In this document: positions 1 to 10,519 of the stretch, in pieces | How positions within the stretch are numbered: the stretch's first letter is position 1 | Layout: each line of letters starts with the position of its first letter | Source of the DNA: RYN-122 sp963761655 | GTDB taxonomy: Bacteria > Actinomycetota > Actinomycetes > Mycobacteriales > SCTD01 | Assembly (NCBI GenBank): GCA_963761655.1 | Contig: CAVXHI010000002.1 | Coordinates: forward strand, 1 to 64,000 | Direction: 5' to 3' | Length of the DNA: 64,000 bases | Position numbers and translations under genes: made by a program | Notes under the pieces: model-generated | What the model saw: only the letters and a program-made list of their open reading frames with translations | The model's database searches: none | Told to the model about the DNA's origin: nothing

Positions 1-880
1 ACGGGAGCAAGGTCAGCTTCTCGGGGAAGTGGTTCAACGCCGTCCACTACGGCGTGGCGAAGGACACCGAGGACATCGACTACGACCAGATGAGGGACCT
101 GGCGCGCGAGCACCGGCCGAAGATGATCATCGCCGGCGGCTCCGCCATCCCGCGCACGATCGACTTCGCCGCCTTCCGCGCCGTCGCTGACGAGGTCGGG
201 GCGGTCTTCATGGTCGACGCCGCCCACTTCATCGGCCTGGTCGCCGGCCAGGCGATCCCGAGCCCGGTGCCGCACGCCGACGTCGTCACCTTCACCACCC
301 ACAAGGTGCTGCGCGGCCCGCGCGGCGGCGCCCTGGTCTGCAAGGCCGAGCACGCCGCCAAGCTCGACAAGGCAGTCTTCCCGATGATGCAGGGCGGCCC
401 GCTCATGCAGGCCGTGGCCGCGAAGGCGGTCAACTTCAAGGAGTGCCTGCAGCCGGAGTACCGCGCGTACGCCCGCCAGGTCGTCGCCAACGCGCAGGCG
501 CTCACCGACGCCCTCGCCGGCCGAGGGGATGCGCCCGGTCACCGGCGGCACCGACACCCACCTCGCGCTGCTCGACCTGCAGGGCCTCGGCGTCTCGGCA
601 AGGACGCCGAGGAGCGCTGCGGCCGCGGCCGGGATCGTGCTCAACAAGAACGCCATCCCGTACGACCCGCAGCCGCCGTCCGTCGCGTCCGGGATCCGCG
701 TCGGCACCCCGAGCGTCACGACGCAGGGCATGACCGAGGGCGACATGAAGGAGGTCGCCTCGCTGATCGGGCGCGCGGTCCGCGACGAGGACGGCAGCGC
801 CGCCGACGAGGTCCGCCGCGGCGTCGAGGCGCTGGTCCAGGCCCACCCCGCGTACCCGGCGCCGCGCCGCCCAGGCCTAG
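1..880 (+). CDS. glyA: serine hydroxymethyltransferase, 5'-truncated, frame-broken
   Basis: Converts serine and tetrahydrofolate to glycine and methylene-tetrahydrofolate in the cytosol with PLP. Only the C-terminal two thirds lie in the window; the frame is open from base 3 and starts inside the conserved GSKVSFSGKW segment. TFTTHKVLRGPRGG holds the PLP-binding Lys. Homology moves from frame 3 to 1 near 527 (likely an extra G in GGGG), to 3 near 598 and back to 1 near 628, with another shift before the TAG at 878-880. Conservation resumes immediately after every break, so these look like base-calling errors rather than decay. The gene order glyA-wecA-atp is usual in Actinobacteria. Confidence 0.9.
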
Positions 881-885
881 GGGCC

Positions 886-2007
886 GTGCGGGAGTACCTG
901 CTCGTCCTGCTGGTCGCCGCCGCCGTCACCTACCTGCTGACGCCGGTCGCGCGACGGTTCGCGCTCGGCCGTCGGCGCGATGACCGAGGTGCGCGACCGC
1001 GACGTCCACGACACCCCGACGCCGCGCCTCGGCGGGCTCGCGATGTACGGCGGGATCGTCGCCGCCTTCCTCGTCGCCACGCCGCTGCCGGCGCTGCAGG
1101 GGGTGTTCGCCTACTCCGACGTCAAGGCCGTGGTCGTCGCGGGCGGCGTGCTCGTGGTGGTGGGGTTCGTCGACGACGTGTGGGGGCTGGACGCGCTGTC
1201 CAAGCTCGCCGGGCAGGTGGTGTCGGCCGGCGTCATGGTGCTGCTGGGGCTGCAGCTGCTCACCGCTGTCGCTGCCGTTCCTGGGGGCGACCTCGCTGGG
1301 CCCCGAGAGCGTGCCGCTGACCGATCCTGCTGGCCCTGCTCACCATCAACGCGATCAACTTCGTCGACGGGCTCGACGGGCTGGCGGCCGGCGTCGGAGC
1401 GATCGCGGCGCTGGCGTTCTTCGCCTTCTCCTACGCGCTGTCCTCCGGCTCGGTCACCGCGGACGTCGCCCAGGCCCGGATCACCGCGCCCACGCTCATC
1501 GCCGCGGTGCTGGCGGGCGCCTGCCTGGGCTTCCTGCCGCACAACTTCAACCCGGCCCGCATCTTCATGGGCGACACCGGCGCGATGCTCATCGGGCTGG
1601 TGCTCGCGGCGTCGGTCGTCAGCCTCACCGGGCAGGTCAACTACGCGAACCTGCCGCCCGAGGCGTCTTTCCCGGTGCTGCTGCCGCTGCTGCTGCCCTT
1701 CGCGGTGCTGGCCGTGCCGCTGGTCGACCTGCTGCTCGCCGTCGTCCGCCGCACCCGGGCGGGCCGGTCGCCCTGTCGCGCCGGACAAGCCCACCTGCAC
1801 CACCGCCTGCTCGAGATCGGCCACAGCCACCCCCGGGCCGTGCTGATCCTCTACTTCTGGACGGCGCTGCTCGCCTTCGGCGCCGTCACGGCCTCGCTCT
1901 CCGACGGCCCGCTGCCGGTGCTGGCGAGCGTGGCCGGGCTCGCGGTCGTCGCGCTGCTCGCGTCCGGCGTGCCCCGGCTGCGGGCCGCCCGCGACCGGCG
2001 CGGCTGA
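886..2007 (+). CDS. wecA: undecaprenyl-phosphate GlcNAc-1-phosphate transferase (WecA/MraY family), frame-broken
   Basis: Polytopic membrane enzyme moving a sugar-1-phosphate from a UDP-sugar to polyprenyl phosphate, the first step of a cell-envelope glycan. It begins at GTG 886, five bases after the glyA stop. Family motifs are the NAINFVDGLDGLAAG Asp-rich loop (about 1348-1395), NFNPARIFMGDTGAM and a His-rich AHLHHRLLEIGHSH. The frame shifts near 975 (1 to 2) and near 1285-1323 (back to 1), and a short two-indel patch around 1770-1790 garbles the expected SPxAPDKAHLHH. The intact gene would encode about 370 residues. The true substrate (GlcNAc or another HexNAc) cannot be told from sequence. 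Confidence 0.88.
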
Positions 2008-2012
2008 GCGGC

Positions 2013-2428
2013 GTGGCCCCCGGCCCCCGCCTCACCGGCCTGCGCGCGGCGCCCCGTCACCACCCTGGCGGGCGGCGCTCGTCTGCGCGGCGGTGCGCGG
2101 CGCTGCACGGTCGGGGGAGCGGGGCGCCGGTGTCCGCGGCCCTCGGCGCCGGCGTCGTCGCTGCTGTTCTTCTGGTCCGGCCTGGTGCCGCTGCTGCTCA
2201 GCCGCGGGCAGGAGGACCGCGCGGCGCTCGGGCCTCGCCGTCCTGCTCGTCAACTACACGCTGCGGCTCGCGCTGGCGCTGCTCCTGCTGCGCGGCCGCC
2301 GACCGCGCCGACCTCGTGCACCCGCGGGCCTCGGGCTCACGGTCATCGTCGCCACCGTCTTGTGGACCGGCACGCAGGTGGCCCTGCTCGGCCGGGTGCC
2401 CACCGTCGACGACGACCACCGCGTGTAG
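2013..2428 (+). CDS. small membrane protein of the atp operon (AtpI-like), frame-broken
   Basis: Short polytopic protein between wecA and the ATP synthase genes. Hydrophobic segments read FFWSGLVPLLLS, LAVLLVNYTLRLALALLLLR and LTVIVATVLWTGTQVALL, about three to four membrane spans, and the product ends PTVDDDHRV. The segments fall in different frames (1 near 2160-2230, 2 near 2240-2300 and again to the stop, 3 in between), so at least three indels are present. Actinobacterial atp operons commonly carry such a protein here, usually called hypothetical or ATP synthase I. A direct role in ring assembly is inference. The GTG start at 2013 is uncertain. Confidence 0.6.
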
Positions 2429-2440
2429 TCTCCGGCGCGC

Positions 2441-2675
2441 ATGTCGCCAGCCGGGCCCGAGCGGGCTCCCGGCGATCGGAGCGCCGCCCGCAGGGGCGAG
2501 GCCGACGCGTGGGGGGCCTTCGGCCTCGTCGTCTCGGGCGGTGCTGCGGTCTGGGGTGGTGTGGGCTGGTTCGTCAGCGAGCGCCTCGACAACCGGCTGC
2601 CCGTCGCTGACCGGGCTGCTCGTCGGCATGGCGGCCGGCCTGTACCTGGTCTGGTTCCGCTACGGTAGGGCCTGA
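2441..2675 (+). CDS. AtpZ/AtpI-family ATP synthase accessory protein, frame-broken
   Basis: About 77 residues with two membrane spans: a charged N-terminus, then AFGLVVSGGAAVWGGVGWFV, a short SERLDNRLP loop, and LLVGMAAGLYLVWFRYGRA at the C-terminus. The WGGVGW...LDN...G...YLVWFRYGR pattern is typical of the AtpZ/AtpI family (F-type ATPase accessory proteins linked to c-ring assembly or Mg2+ handling). One apparent extra base near 2605 moves the frame from 2 to 3; the stop at 2673-2675 is in frame with the C-terminal match. It sits directly before atpB, as expected. Confidence 0.7.
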
Positions 2676-2834
2676 GACCGGCGCTCGACGCGCCTGCTGC
2701 ACGCCGCACGCCTGTCCGCCGCACCCGGCACGGCCTGCACCGCCGGACCCGGCCGCGCCTGCCGGGCTCCCGAGACGCCCCGAGAACCGCCGCTCGAACC
2801 GCCCGCCACCGCACGTCCCGAACGGAAGGACGTC

Positions 2835-3618
2835 GTGAACACCAGCGTGCTCGCCGAGGGCTTCGTCAGCCCTGGACCGGCGACTTCGACGTACCCGCCC
2901 CTGTTCGGGGACGGGACGTTCTTCACCAAGCCGATGCTCATCATCGTGCTGGGGTCGCTCGCTCGTCGCCGCTGTTCTTCTCCCTCGCCACCCGCCGGGC
3001 CAGCGCGTGCCGGGCAAGCTGCAGTTCGCCGGGGAGTCGCGTACGGCTTCGTCCGCAACTCGATCGCGCTCGACTCGATCGGCAAGGAGGGGATGCGCTA
3101 CGTCCCCTACCTGGCCACGCTGTTCTTCTTCATCGCGGTCCTGAACATCGCGGGCATCATCCCGGTGCTGCAGTTCCCGGCGACCTCGCGCATCGCGATC
3201 CCGCTGTTCCTCGCGGTGATCAGCTGCGTGATCTTCAACTCCATCGGCATCAAGCGCGCAGGGCTTCGGCGGCTACTTCAAGGCGATGATGTTCCCGGCC
3301 GGCATCCCGTGGCCGGTCTACATCCTGCTGGCGCCGATCGAGTTCTTCTCGACCGTGATCGTCCGCCCGGTCACGCTCTGCCTGCGACTCACGTTCAACA
3401 TGTTCGCCGGCCACCTCGTGCTGCTGCTGTTCATCCTCGGCGGCGAGTACCTGCTGCGCGACTACGGCGGCCCGGTCGGGGTGGTCGCCGGCTCGGTGTC
3501 GCTCCTCGGTAGCATCGTGCTGACCTTCTTCGAAGGCTTCGTGCAGCTGCTCCAGGCCTACGTCTTCACGCTGCTGTCCGCCCTGTACATCGGCGGCGCC
3601 CTGCTCGACGAGCACTAG
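2835..3618 (+). CDS. atpB: ATP synthase subunit a, frame-broken
   Basis: Fo subunit a, the proton half-channel partner of the c-ring. GTG start at 2835 after the GGAAGGA ribosome site. Conserved helices include FVRNSIALDSIGKEGMRYVPYLATLFFFIAVLNIAG and the C-terminal LRLTFNMFAGHLV helix, whose Arg (in CLRLTFNMFAGH) is the essential stator arginine. Near 2960-3020 about 18 residues are scrambled by compensating indels, and near 3262 an extra base moves the frame from 3 to 1 (IKRAG instead of the expected IKRQGFGGYF). The gene should encode about 260 residues. An inactive subunit a is unlikely beside intact downstream subunits, so sequence error is favoured. Confidence 0.93.
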
Positions 3619-3725
3619 GCCGCGCCCGGTCCCGGCCGGCCCGCTCTCCCGCACGCCCCGCTCACCGGCACGACCACCGCACCGCGCAGCACATCCCAGA
3701 CGCACGCTCCTCGAGAGGAACAACA

Positions 3726-3929
3726 ATGGACGGCAATGTCAACATGGTCGGGTACGGCCTCGCGGCCATCGGCCCGGGCATCGGCATCGGCCTGATCTTC
3801 GCCGCGTACATCAGCGGCGTGGCGCGCCAGCCCGAGGCGCGCGGCGTGCTGCAGAGCATCGCCATCCTCGGCTTCGCCCTCGCGGAGGCCCTTGCCATCA
3901 TCGGCATCGGTCTCGCCTTCGCGCTCTGA
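3726..3929 (+). CDS. atpE: ATP synthase subunit c
   Basis: Sixty-seven-residue proteolipid forming the rotor ring of Fo. Two membrane hairpin helices: the first is the glycine-rich GPGIGIGLIFAAYISG, the polar loop is RQPEA, and the second helix carries the proton-binding Glu at residue 54 (ALAEALAI). It is one of the few undamaged genes in the first 5.7 kb. A GAGAGGAAC ribosome site lies 5-6 bases before the ATG. atpF follows after only 5 bases. Glu at the ion site with no Na+-type signature suggests proton coupling. Confidence 0.97.
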   Translation: MDGNVNMVGYGLAAIGPGIGIGLIFAAYISGVARQPEARGVLQSIAILGFALAEALAIIGIGLAFAL

Positions 3930-3934
3930 CGACC

Positions 3935-4517
3935 GTGGTCCACCTGTCGAGCCTCGTGCTCGCCGCCGCCAGGGGCGGTGGCGGAGGGCCCAGCCCGCTG
4001 CTGCCGCACGCGTCCGAGCTCATCGTCGGGCTCGTCGCGTTCGCGCTGCTGTTCCTGTTCCTGCGCGCGAAGGTGCTTCCCGGTCTTCGAGAAGACCTTC
4101 GCCGACCGCACGGAGTCGATCGAGGGCGAGCTCGCCCGCGCCGCCTCCGAGCGGGCCGAGGCGCAGCGGCTGCTGGCCCAGTACCAGCAGCAGCTCGCCG
4201 AGGCGCGCGAGGAGGCCGGGCCGCATCCGCACCGAGGCCCAGGCGCCAGCGTGCGGCGATCGTCGAGGAGGCCCGCGGTCGAGGCCCGCGAGGAGGCGCC
4301 CGCATCACCACGGCCGCCACCGCGCAGATCGCGTCCGAGCGCCAGCAGGCCCTCGCCGAGCTGCGCCGCGAGGTCGGGCACGCTCGCCGTCGACCTCGCC
4401 TCCCGCATCGTCGGGGAGTCCCTCGAGGACGACGCCCGTCAGCGCGGCACCGTCGACCGGTTCCTCGCCGACCTCGAGGCGGCGCCCGCGGCCGACACCA
4501 AGGTCGGGGCCAGCTAG
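3935..4517 (+). CDS. atpF: ATP synthase subunit b, frame-broken
   Basis: Peripheral-stalk subunit: one N-terminal membrane span (ELIVGLVAFALLFLFLRAKV), then a long charged dimerisation helix (KTFADRTESIEGELARAASERAEAQ...). GTG start at 3935. An extra C near 4081 moves the frame from 2 to 3, and the helix between about 4215 and 4310 needs frames 1 and 2 to read RIRTEAQAQRAAIVEEAR and ITTAATAQIASERQQAL before returning to frame 3 for TLAVDLASRIVGESL. It ends TAG at 4515-4517; that G is the first base of the atpH GTG start, so the two genes are translationally coupled. Confidence 0.92.
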
Positions 4518-5338
4518 TGGAGGGCGTCAGCCGCGCCTCGCTCCGGGAGGCGCTCGCGCGCTTCGAGGAGCAGGTCGGCGGCCTGCCGGCCGGCGCCGGC
4601 TCCGGCGAGGTGAGCGAGGGCCTCTACGCCGTCGCCGGCCTGCTGGACCGCGAGCCGTCGCTGCGCCGGGCCTTCACCGACCCGGCCTCCAGCCCGTCCT
4701 CGCGCCGCGCGCTCGTGCAGAACCTGCTCGGCGGCCAGCTCTCCGCGCTGCCGCTGCAGGCGCTGACCGACCTCGTCGCCTCGCCGTGGGACGGCCCCGC
4801 CGACCTGCGCGAGGCCGTCGAGACGGTCGCCGCCAACGCCGCGCTCCGGGCTGCGGAGGGCGACGGCGTGCTCGACGACGTCGAGGACGAGCTGTTCCGC
4901 TTCGCCCGGCTGCTCGAGCGGGAGCCGGCGCTGCGCGCCGCGCTGACCGACCCGGGCCTGCCGGACGCCAACAAGACCGGCCTCGTGCGCTCGCTGCTCG
5001 GCGGCCAGGCCACCGCGGCCACGGTGCGGCTGGTCGAGGTCGTCGTGACCCGGCCTCGCGGCCGTTCGGTCGAGACGGCCCTCGAGGAGCTGTCGCGGCT
5101 CGCCGCGGCCCGCCGCCAGCGCCTGGTCGCCCGGGTCCGCGTGGCCCGGCCGCTCGACGCGCAGCAGACCGAGCGCCTGTCGGCCGCCTGGCCCGCACGT
5201 ACGGCCGCGAGGTCGCGCTGCAGGTCGACGTCGACCCGTCGGTGATCGGCGGCGTCGAGGTCCGCGTCGGCGACTCCGTCCTCGACGGCACGGTCGCCCG
5301 CGGCCTGCAGCAAGGCCCGCCGCCAGCTCGTCCGCTAG
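4517..5338 (+). CDS. atpH: ATP synthase subunit delta, frame-broken near 3' end
   Basis: F1 delta subunit joining the peripheral stalk to the alpha3beta3 head. It begins GTG 4517 (VEGVSRASLREAL), sharing one base with the atpF stop. About 270 residues are expected, the longer actinobacterial form. The C-terminal module LARTYGREVALQVDVDPSVIGGVEVRVGDSVLDGTV is conserved but lies in frame 1, whereas the preceding 220 residues are in frame 2; the shift is near 5190. A second shift near 5312 restores frame 2 to end ARRQLVR at TAG 5336-5338. Confidence 0.93.
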
Positions 5339-5422
5339 ACCGCACCCCCACCCGCACGACCCGGTGCCCGCACCGGCAGCACGGACAGACACGGGCCTCC
5401 ACCGGGGGCCCACCCCGGCAGA

Positions 5423-5455
5423 CCCCGCGGGCGCAGCGGGGCTGGAGACAGCCCC
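5423..5455 (+). promoter_or_regulatory. two mutually exclusive hairpins in the atpH-atpA spacer
   Basis: The 153-base spacer before atpA holds CCCCGC (5423-5428) that can pair with GCGGGG (5436-5441). The overlapping GGGGCTG (5438-5444) can pair with CAGCCCC (5449-5455) around a GAGA tetraloop. Both cannot form at once. They may stabilise mRNA, mark a processing site or set the atpA level within the operon; which of these is not visible in the sequence. Confidence 0.4.
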
Positions 5456-5491
5456 GCCGACAGCCCAAGACCAGCAGAGAGCAGGCACCAG

Positions 5492-7172
5492 ATGACGGAG
5501 CTCAGCATCCGGCCGGAGGACGTCCGGTCGGCCATCGAGCAGTACGTCACGTCGTACACCTCGGAGACCACCCGCGAGGAGGTGGGCACCGTCACCGAGG
5601 TCGGCGACGGCATCGCCCGCGTCGAGGGCCTCTACTCCACGATGACCAACGAGCTGCTCGAGTTCGAGGGCGGCGCCGCTCGGCCTCGCCCTCAACCTCG
5701 ACAGCCGCGAGATCGGCTGCGTCGTCCTCGGCGACCCGAGCGCCATCGAGGAGGGCCAGTCGGTCCGCCGCACCGGCGAGGTGCTGTCCGTGCCGGTCGG
5801 CGACGGCTTCCTCGGCCGCGTCGTCGACGCGCTCGGCAACCCGATCGACGGCAAGGGCGAGATCGTCGCCGAGGGCCGCCGCATCCTGGAGCTGCAGGCG
5901 CCGACCGTCGTCCAGCGCCAGCCCGTCGGCGAGCCGCTGCAGACCGGCATCAAGGCCGTCGACGCCATGACCGCCATCGGCCGCGGCCAGCGCCAGCTGA
6001 TCATCGGCGACCGCCAGACCGGCAAGACCGCGGTGGCGCTCGACGCGATCATCAACCAGCGCGACAACTGGAAGAGCGGCGACCCGAAGAAGCAGGTCAA
6101 GTGCATCTACGTCGCGATCGGCCAGAAGGGCTCGACGATCGCCGAGCTCGTCGGTCGCCTCGAGGAGTCCGGCGCGATGGAGTACACGACCGTCGTCGCC
6201 GCTCCCGCCAGCAACCCGGCCGGTGAGAAGTACCTCGCGCCGTACACCGGCAGCAGCATCGGCCAGCACTGGATGTACCAGGGCCAGCACGTGCTCATCG
6301 TCTTCGACGACCTGTCCAAGCAGGCCGACGCGTACCGCGCCATCTCGCTGCTGCTCCGCCGCCCGCCGGGCCGCGAGGCCTACCCCGGCGACGTCTTCTA
6401 CCTGCACAGCCGCCTGCTCGAGCGCTGCGCGAAGCTCTCCGACGAGCTCGGCGGCGGGTCCATGACCGGCCTGCCGATCGTCGAGACCAAGGGCAACGAC
6501 GTCTCGGCGTTCATCCCGACCAACGTCATCTCGATCACGGACGGTCAGATCTTCCTCGAGACCGACCTGTTCAACTCCGGTGTCCGTCCGGCCATCAACG
6601 TCGGCATCTCGGTGTCCCGCGTCGGTGGCTCGGCGCAGATCAAGGCCATGAAGGCGGTCTCCGGCCGACTGCGTCTCGACCTCGCCCAGTACCGCGAGCT
6701 GGAGGCCTTCGCCGCGTTCGGCTCCGACCTCGACAAGGCCTCCAAGGCCCAGCTCGACCGCGGTGCCCGCCTCGTCGAGCTGCTCAAGCAGGGGCAGTAC
6801 TCGCCCTACGGCGTCGAGCGCCAGGTCGTCAGCATCTGGGCCGGCACCAACGGCCACCTCGACGCGATCCCGGTCAAGGACGTCCGCCGCTTCGAGACCG
6901 AGTTCCTCGACTTCGTGGGCCGCAGCGCCAGCGGGATCTACGAGTCCATCCTCGGCACCGGCAAGCTCGGCGACGACGTCGTCGGCCAGCTCGAGAAGGC
7001 CGTCAAGGACTTCACCGCGCAGTTCCGCACGAGCGACGGCAGCGGCGCCGGCACCGAGGCCGCCGCGAAGCCCCTCGAGGGCGAGGGCCAGGAGACCATC
7101 ACCAAGTACAACCAGGGCGGCAGCGCCCCGGCCGGCGCCGAGCCCGGTCGCAACTCCGCCGCTCCGGCCTAG
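5492..7172 (+). CDS. atpA: ATP synthase subunit alpha, one frame break
   Basis: F1 alpha subunit, carrying the non-catalytic nucleotide sites. ATG start at 5492 (MTELSIRPEDVRSAIEQYV), with GAGCAGG upstream. The Walker A GDRQTGKTAV lies near 6007-6036; VLIVFDDLSKQA is the Walker B region, and the arginine-finger region SVSRVGGSAQIKAMK is present. One extra base near 5679 shifts frame 2 to 3: the intended text is GALGLALNLDSREIG. Everything from there to TAG 7170-7172 is clean; the expected length is about 560 residues with an acidic, Gly/Ala-rich tail. atpG starts 2 bases later. Confidence 0.96.
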
Positions 7173-7174
7173 CC

Positions 7175-8068
7175 GTGGGCGCCCAGCTCAGGGTCTACCG
7201 CCGCCGCATCCGGTCGGTGCGGTCGACCAAGAAGATCACCCGCGCGATGGAGCTCATCGCGGCCTCGCGCATCGTCAAGGCGCAGCAGGCGGTCAACGCG
7301 GCCCAGCCGTACGCCCGCCAGCTGACCCGGGTCATCTCCGCGCTCGCGTCGCAGAGCTCGATCGACCACCCGCTGGTCACCGAGAAGCCGGACAACAAGC
7401 GGGCAGCCGTCCTGGTCGTCTCCAGCGACCGCGGCCTGGCCGGCGGCTACAACGCCAACGCGCTCAAGCAGGCGGCGTCGCTCGAGGCGACCCTGCGGTC
7501 CGAGGGCAAGGAGCCCGTCTCCTTCCTCATCGGCCGCAAGGCGGTCAGCTTCTACAAGTTCCGCAACCGCCCGGTCGAGCAGTCCTGGACCGGCTTCTCG
7601 GAGCAGCCGAAGTACAGCGACGCCAAGGAGGTCGCGGACGCGCTCATCGCCGCGTTCCTGCTGCCCACCGAGGAGGGCGGGGTCGACGAGATCCACGTCG
7701 TCCACACCGAGTACGTCTCGGCCCTCACCCAGCGGCCGGTCGCCAACCGCGTCCTGCCGCTGGTCGTCGAGGAGACCGACGAGGCGCCGGCCGACGGGCC
7801 GCTGCCGCTGTACGAGTTCGAGCCGAGCCCCGAGGCGCTGCTCGACACCCTGCTGCCGCGGTACGTCACCACCCGCGTCTACGCCGCCCTGCTCGAGTCG
7901 GCGGCGTCGGAGTCGGCATCCCGCCGCCGCGCCATGAAGGCCGCGACGGACAACGCGGACGAGCTCATCAAGTCGCTCACCCGAGCAGCGAACTCGGCCC
8001 GACAGGCCGAGATCACCCAGGAGATCAGCGAGATCGTGGGCGGCGCCGCAGCGCTGGCCGACGCCTAG
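7175..8068 (+). CDS. atpG: ATP synthase subunit gamma
   Basis: Central-shaft subunit, 297 residues, intact. GTG start at 7175. The N-terminal helix AQLRVYRRRIRSVRSTKKITRAMELIAASRI and the C-terminal helix SRRRAMKAATDNADELIKSLTRAANSARQAEITQEI form the coiled-coil rotor, and both are strongly conserved. In the globular middle, SSDRGLAGGYNAN is the usual family motif. Two bases separate it from the atpA stop, and atpD follows after 15 bases with a GGAGAAGGA ribosome site. Confidence 0.97.
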   Translation: MGAQLRVYRRRIRSVRSTKKITRAMELIAASRIVKAQQAVNAAQPYARQLTRVISALASQSSIDHPLVTEKPDNKRAAVLVVSSDRGLAGGYNANALKQAASLEATLRSEGKEPVSFLIGRKAVSFYKFRNRPVEQSWTGFSEQPKYSDAKEVADALIAAFLLPTEEGGVDEIHVVHTEYVSALTQRPVANRVLPLVVEETDEAPADGPLPLYEFEPSPEALLDTLLPRYVTTRVYAALLESAASESASRRRAMKAATDNADELIKSLTRAANSARQAEITQEISEIVGGAAALADA

Positions 8069-8083
8069 GAGAAGGACTCCCTC

Positions 8084-9526
<1,443 letters not shown>

Positions 9527-9541
9527 CAGCACCGGCACGAC

Positions 9542-9575
9542 CCGGCGGGCCGGCTCTGCGGAGCCGGCCCGCCGG
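9542..9575 (+). terminator. perfect 15-bp hairpin between atpD and atpC
   Basis: CCGGCGGGCCGGCTC (9542-9556), loop TGCG, then its exact complement (9561-9575). No T-run follows. It sits in the 86-base gap inside the operon, so it may be a partial terminator lowering atpC output, or a 3' stabiliser protecting the upstream message. atpC has its own ribosome site (GAGAGGAA) downstream. Confidence 0.7.
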
Positions 9576-9612
9576 TGCACCACCCCGTAGACCACCTGAG
9601 AGAGGAACCCCT

Positions 9613-9981
9613 GTGTCGGAGCTCCACGTCGCGCTGGTCTCGGTCGAGCGCGAGGTCTGGTCCGGCGAGGCCACGCAGGTCATCGCCCGGACCACCGAGG
9701 GCGACATCGGGATCCTGCCCGGGCACGCCCCGCTGCTCGGCCAGCTGGCCGACGGCGGCACGCTGCGGATCCTGCAGGGCGGCGGCGAGGTGGTCGCGGC
9801 CGTCTCCGGCGGGTTCCTGTCGGTGACCGACCAGGGGGTCACGGTCCTGGCCGAGGTCGCCGAGCTGGCGGCCGACATCGACGCGAACCGGGCCCGCGCG
9901 GCTGCCGACAAGGCCCGCGCCGAGGGCGACGAGTCGGCCCTGCGCCGTGCCGAGGGCCGCCTGCGCGCGGCCGGCCAGTAG
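9613..9981 (+). CDS. atpC: ATP synthase subunit epsilon
   Basis: F1 epsilon subunit, 122 residues, coupling rotor to ring and regulating hydrolysis. GTG start at 9613 chosen from the GAGAGGAA site 7-8 bases upstream and the conserved start SELHVALVSVEREVWSGEA. The beta-sandwich motif TTEGDIGILPGHAPLL is clear. The C-terminal helical pair is short (AADIDANRARAAADKARAEGDES...), as is common in actinobacteria. It is the last gene of the operon; DUF2550 follows after 33 bases. Confidence 0.96.
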   Translation: MSELHVALVSVEREVWSGEATQVIARTTEGDIGILPGHAPLLGQLADGGTLRILQGGGEVVAAVSGGFLSVTDQGVTVLAEVAELAADIDANRARAAADKARAEGDESALRRAEGRLRAAGQ

Positions 9982-10014
9982 CCCTCCGGTCGACGACGGC
10001 GGCACACCGGGCCC

Positions 10015-10446
10015 GTGCTCGCCGCTGAGGTCGTCGTGGGGCTGGTGCTCCTCGCCGTCCTCCCGCTGGTCGCCATCGCCGTCCGGCGCCGCGTCCTGCA
10101 GCGTCGCTACGGGACGATCGACCTGTCCCTGCGGCCGAGCAGCCGTCGCGACGGCAGGGGCTGGGTGCTCGGGGTCGGGCGCTTCGAGGGCGACGACCTG
10201 CAGTGGTACCGGGTCTTCTCGCTCGCCCCGCGGCCCCGCCGCACGCTGACCCGCCGGACGCTGCTCGTCGACGGGCGCCGCACGCCGCGGGGGCCCGAGA
10301 CGCTCGCGCTCCTGTCGGGTGCGGTGGTGATGGAGTGCCGCACCCCGGAGGGCCAGGTCGAGCTGGCCATGGAGGCGGGCGCCGTCACCGGTTTCCTGGC
10401 CTGGCTCGAGGCCCGACCCCCCGGGGCGACGCTCCCGCCGCGGTGA
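10015..10446 (+). CDS. DUF2550 family membrane-anchored protein
   Basis: 143 residues: one N-terminal membrane anchor (EVVVGLVLLAVLPLVAIAV), then a basic stretch RRRVLQRRYGTIDLSLRP and a compact domain with GRGWVLGVGRFEGDDLQWYRVFSL. This is the DUF2550 family, found in actinobacteria directly after atpC. Function is unknown; the position suggests co-transcription with the ATP synthase. GTG start at 10015. A convergent hairpin terminator follows. Confidence 0.85.
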   Translation: MLAAEVVVGLVLLAVLPLVAIAVRRRVLQRRYGTIDLSLRPSSRRDGRGWVLGVGRFEGDDLQWYRVFSLAPRPRRTLTRRTLLVDGRRTPRGPETLALLSGAVVMECRTPEGQVELAMEAGAVTGFLAWLEARPPGATLPPR

Positions 10447-10460
10447 GCTAGCCCGTGCGT

Positions 10461-10485
10461 CCTGCCTCCCGCGTCGGGCGGCAGG
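10461..10485. terminator. bidirectional hairpin terminator
   Basis: CCTGCCTCCCG, loop CGT, CGGGCGGCAGG: an 11-bp stem with one T-C mismatch, in the 73-base convergent gap between the DUF2550 gene (+) and the cobalamin adenosyltransferase (-). It can serve both strands. No T-run is present. Confidence 0.65.
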
Positions 10486-10519
10486 CCCTGTTGCAGGACG
10501 TCGGGGGCAGTCCCCAGGA

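Noticed and set aside
1..5338. glyA, wecA, atpB, atpF and atpH as true pseudogenes
   Set aside because: Conservation continues without loss after each one-base shift, compensating indels are common, and loss of Fo subunits beside intact F1 genes is implausible.
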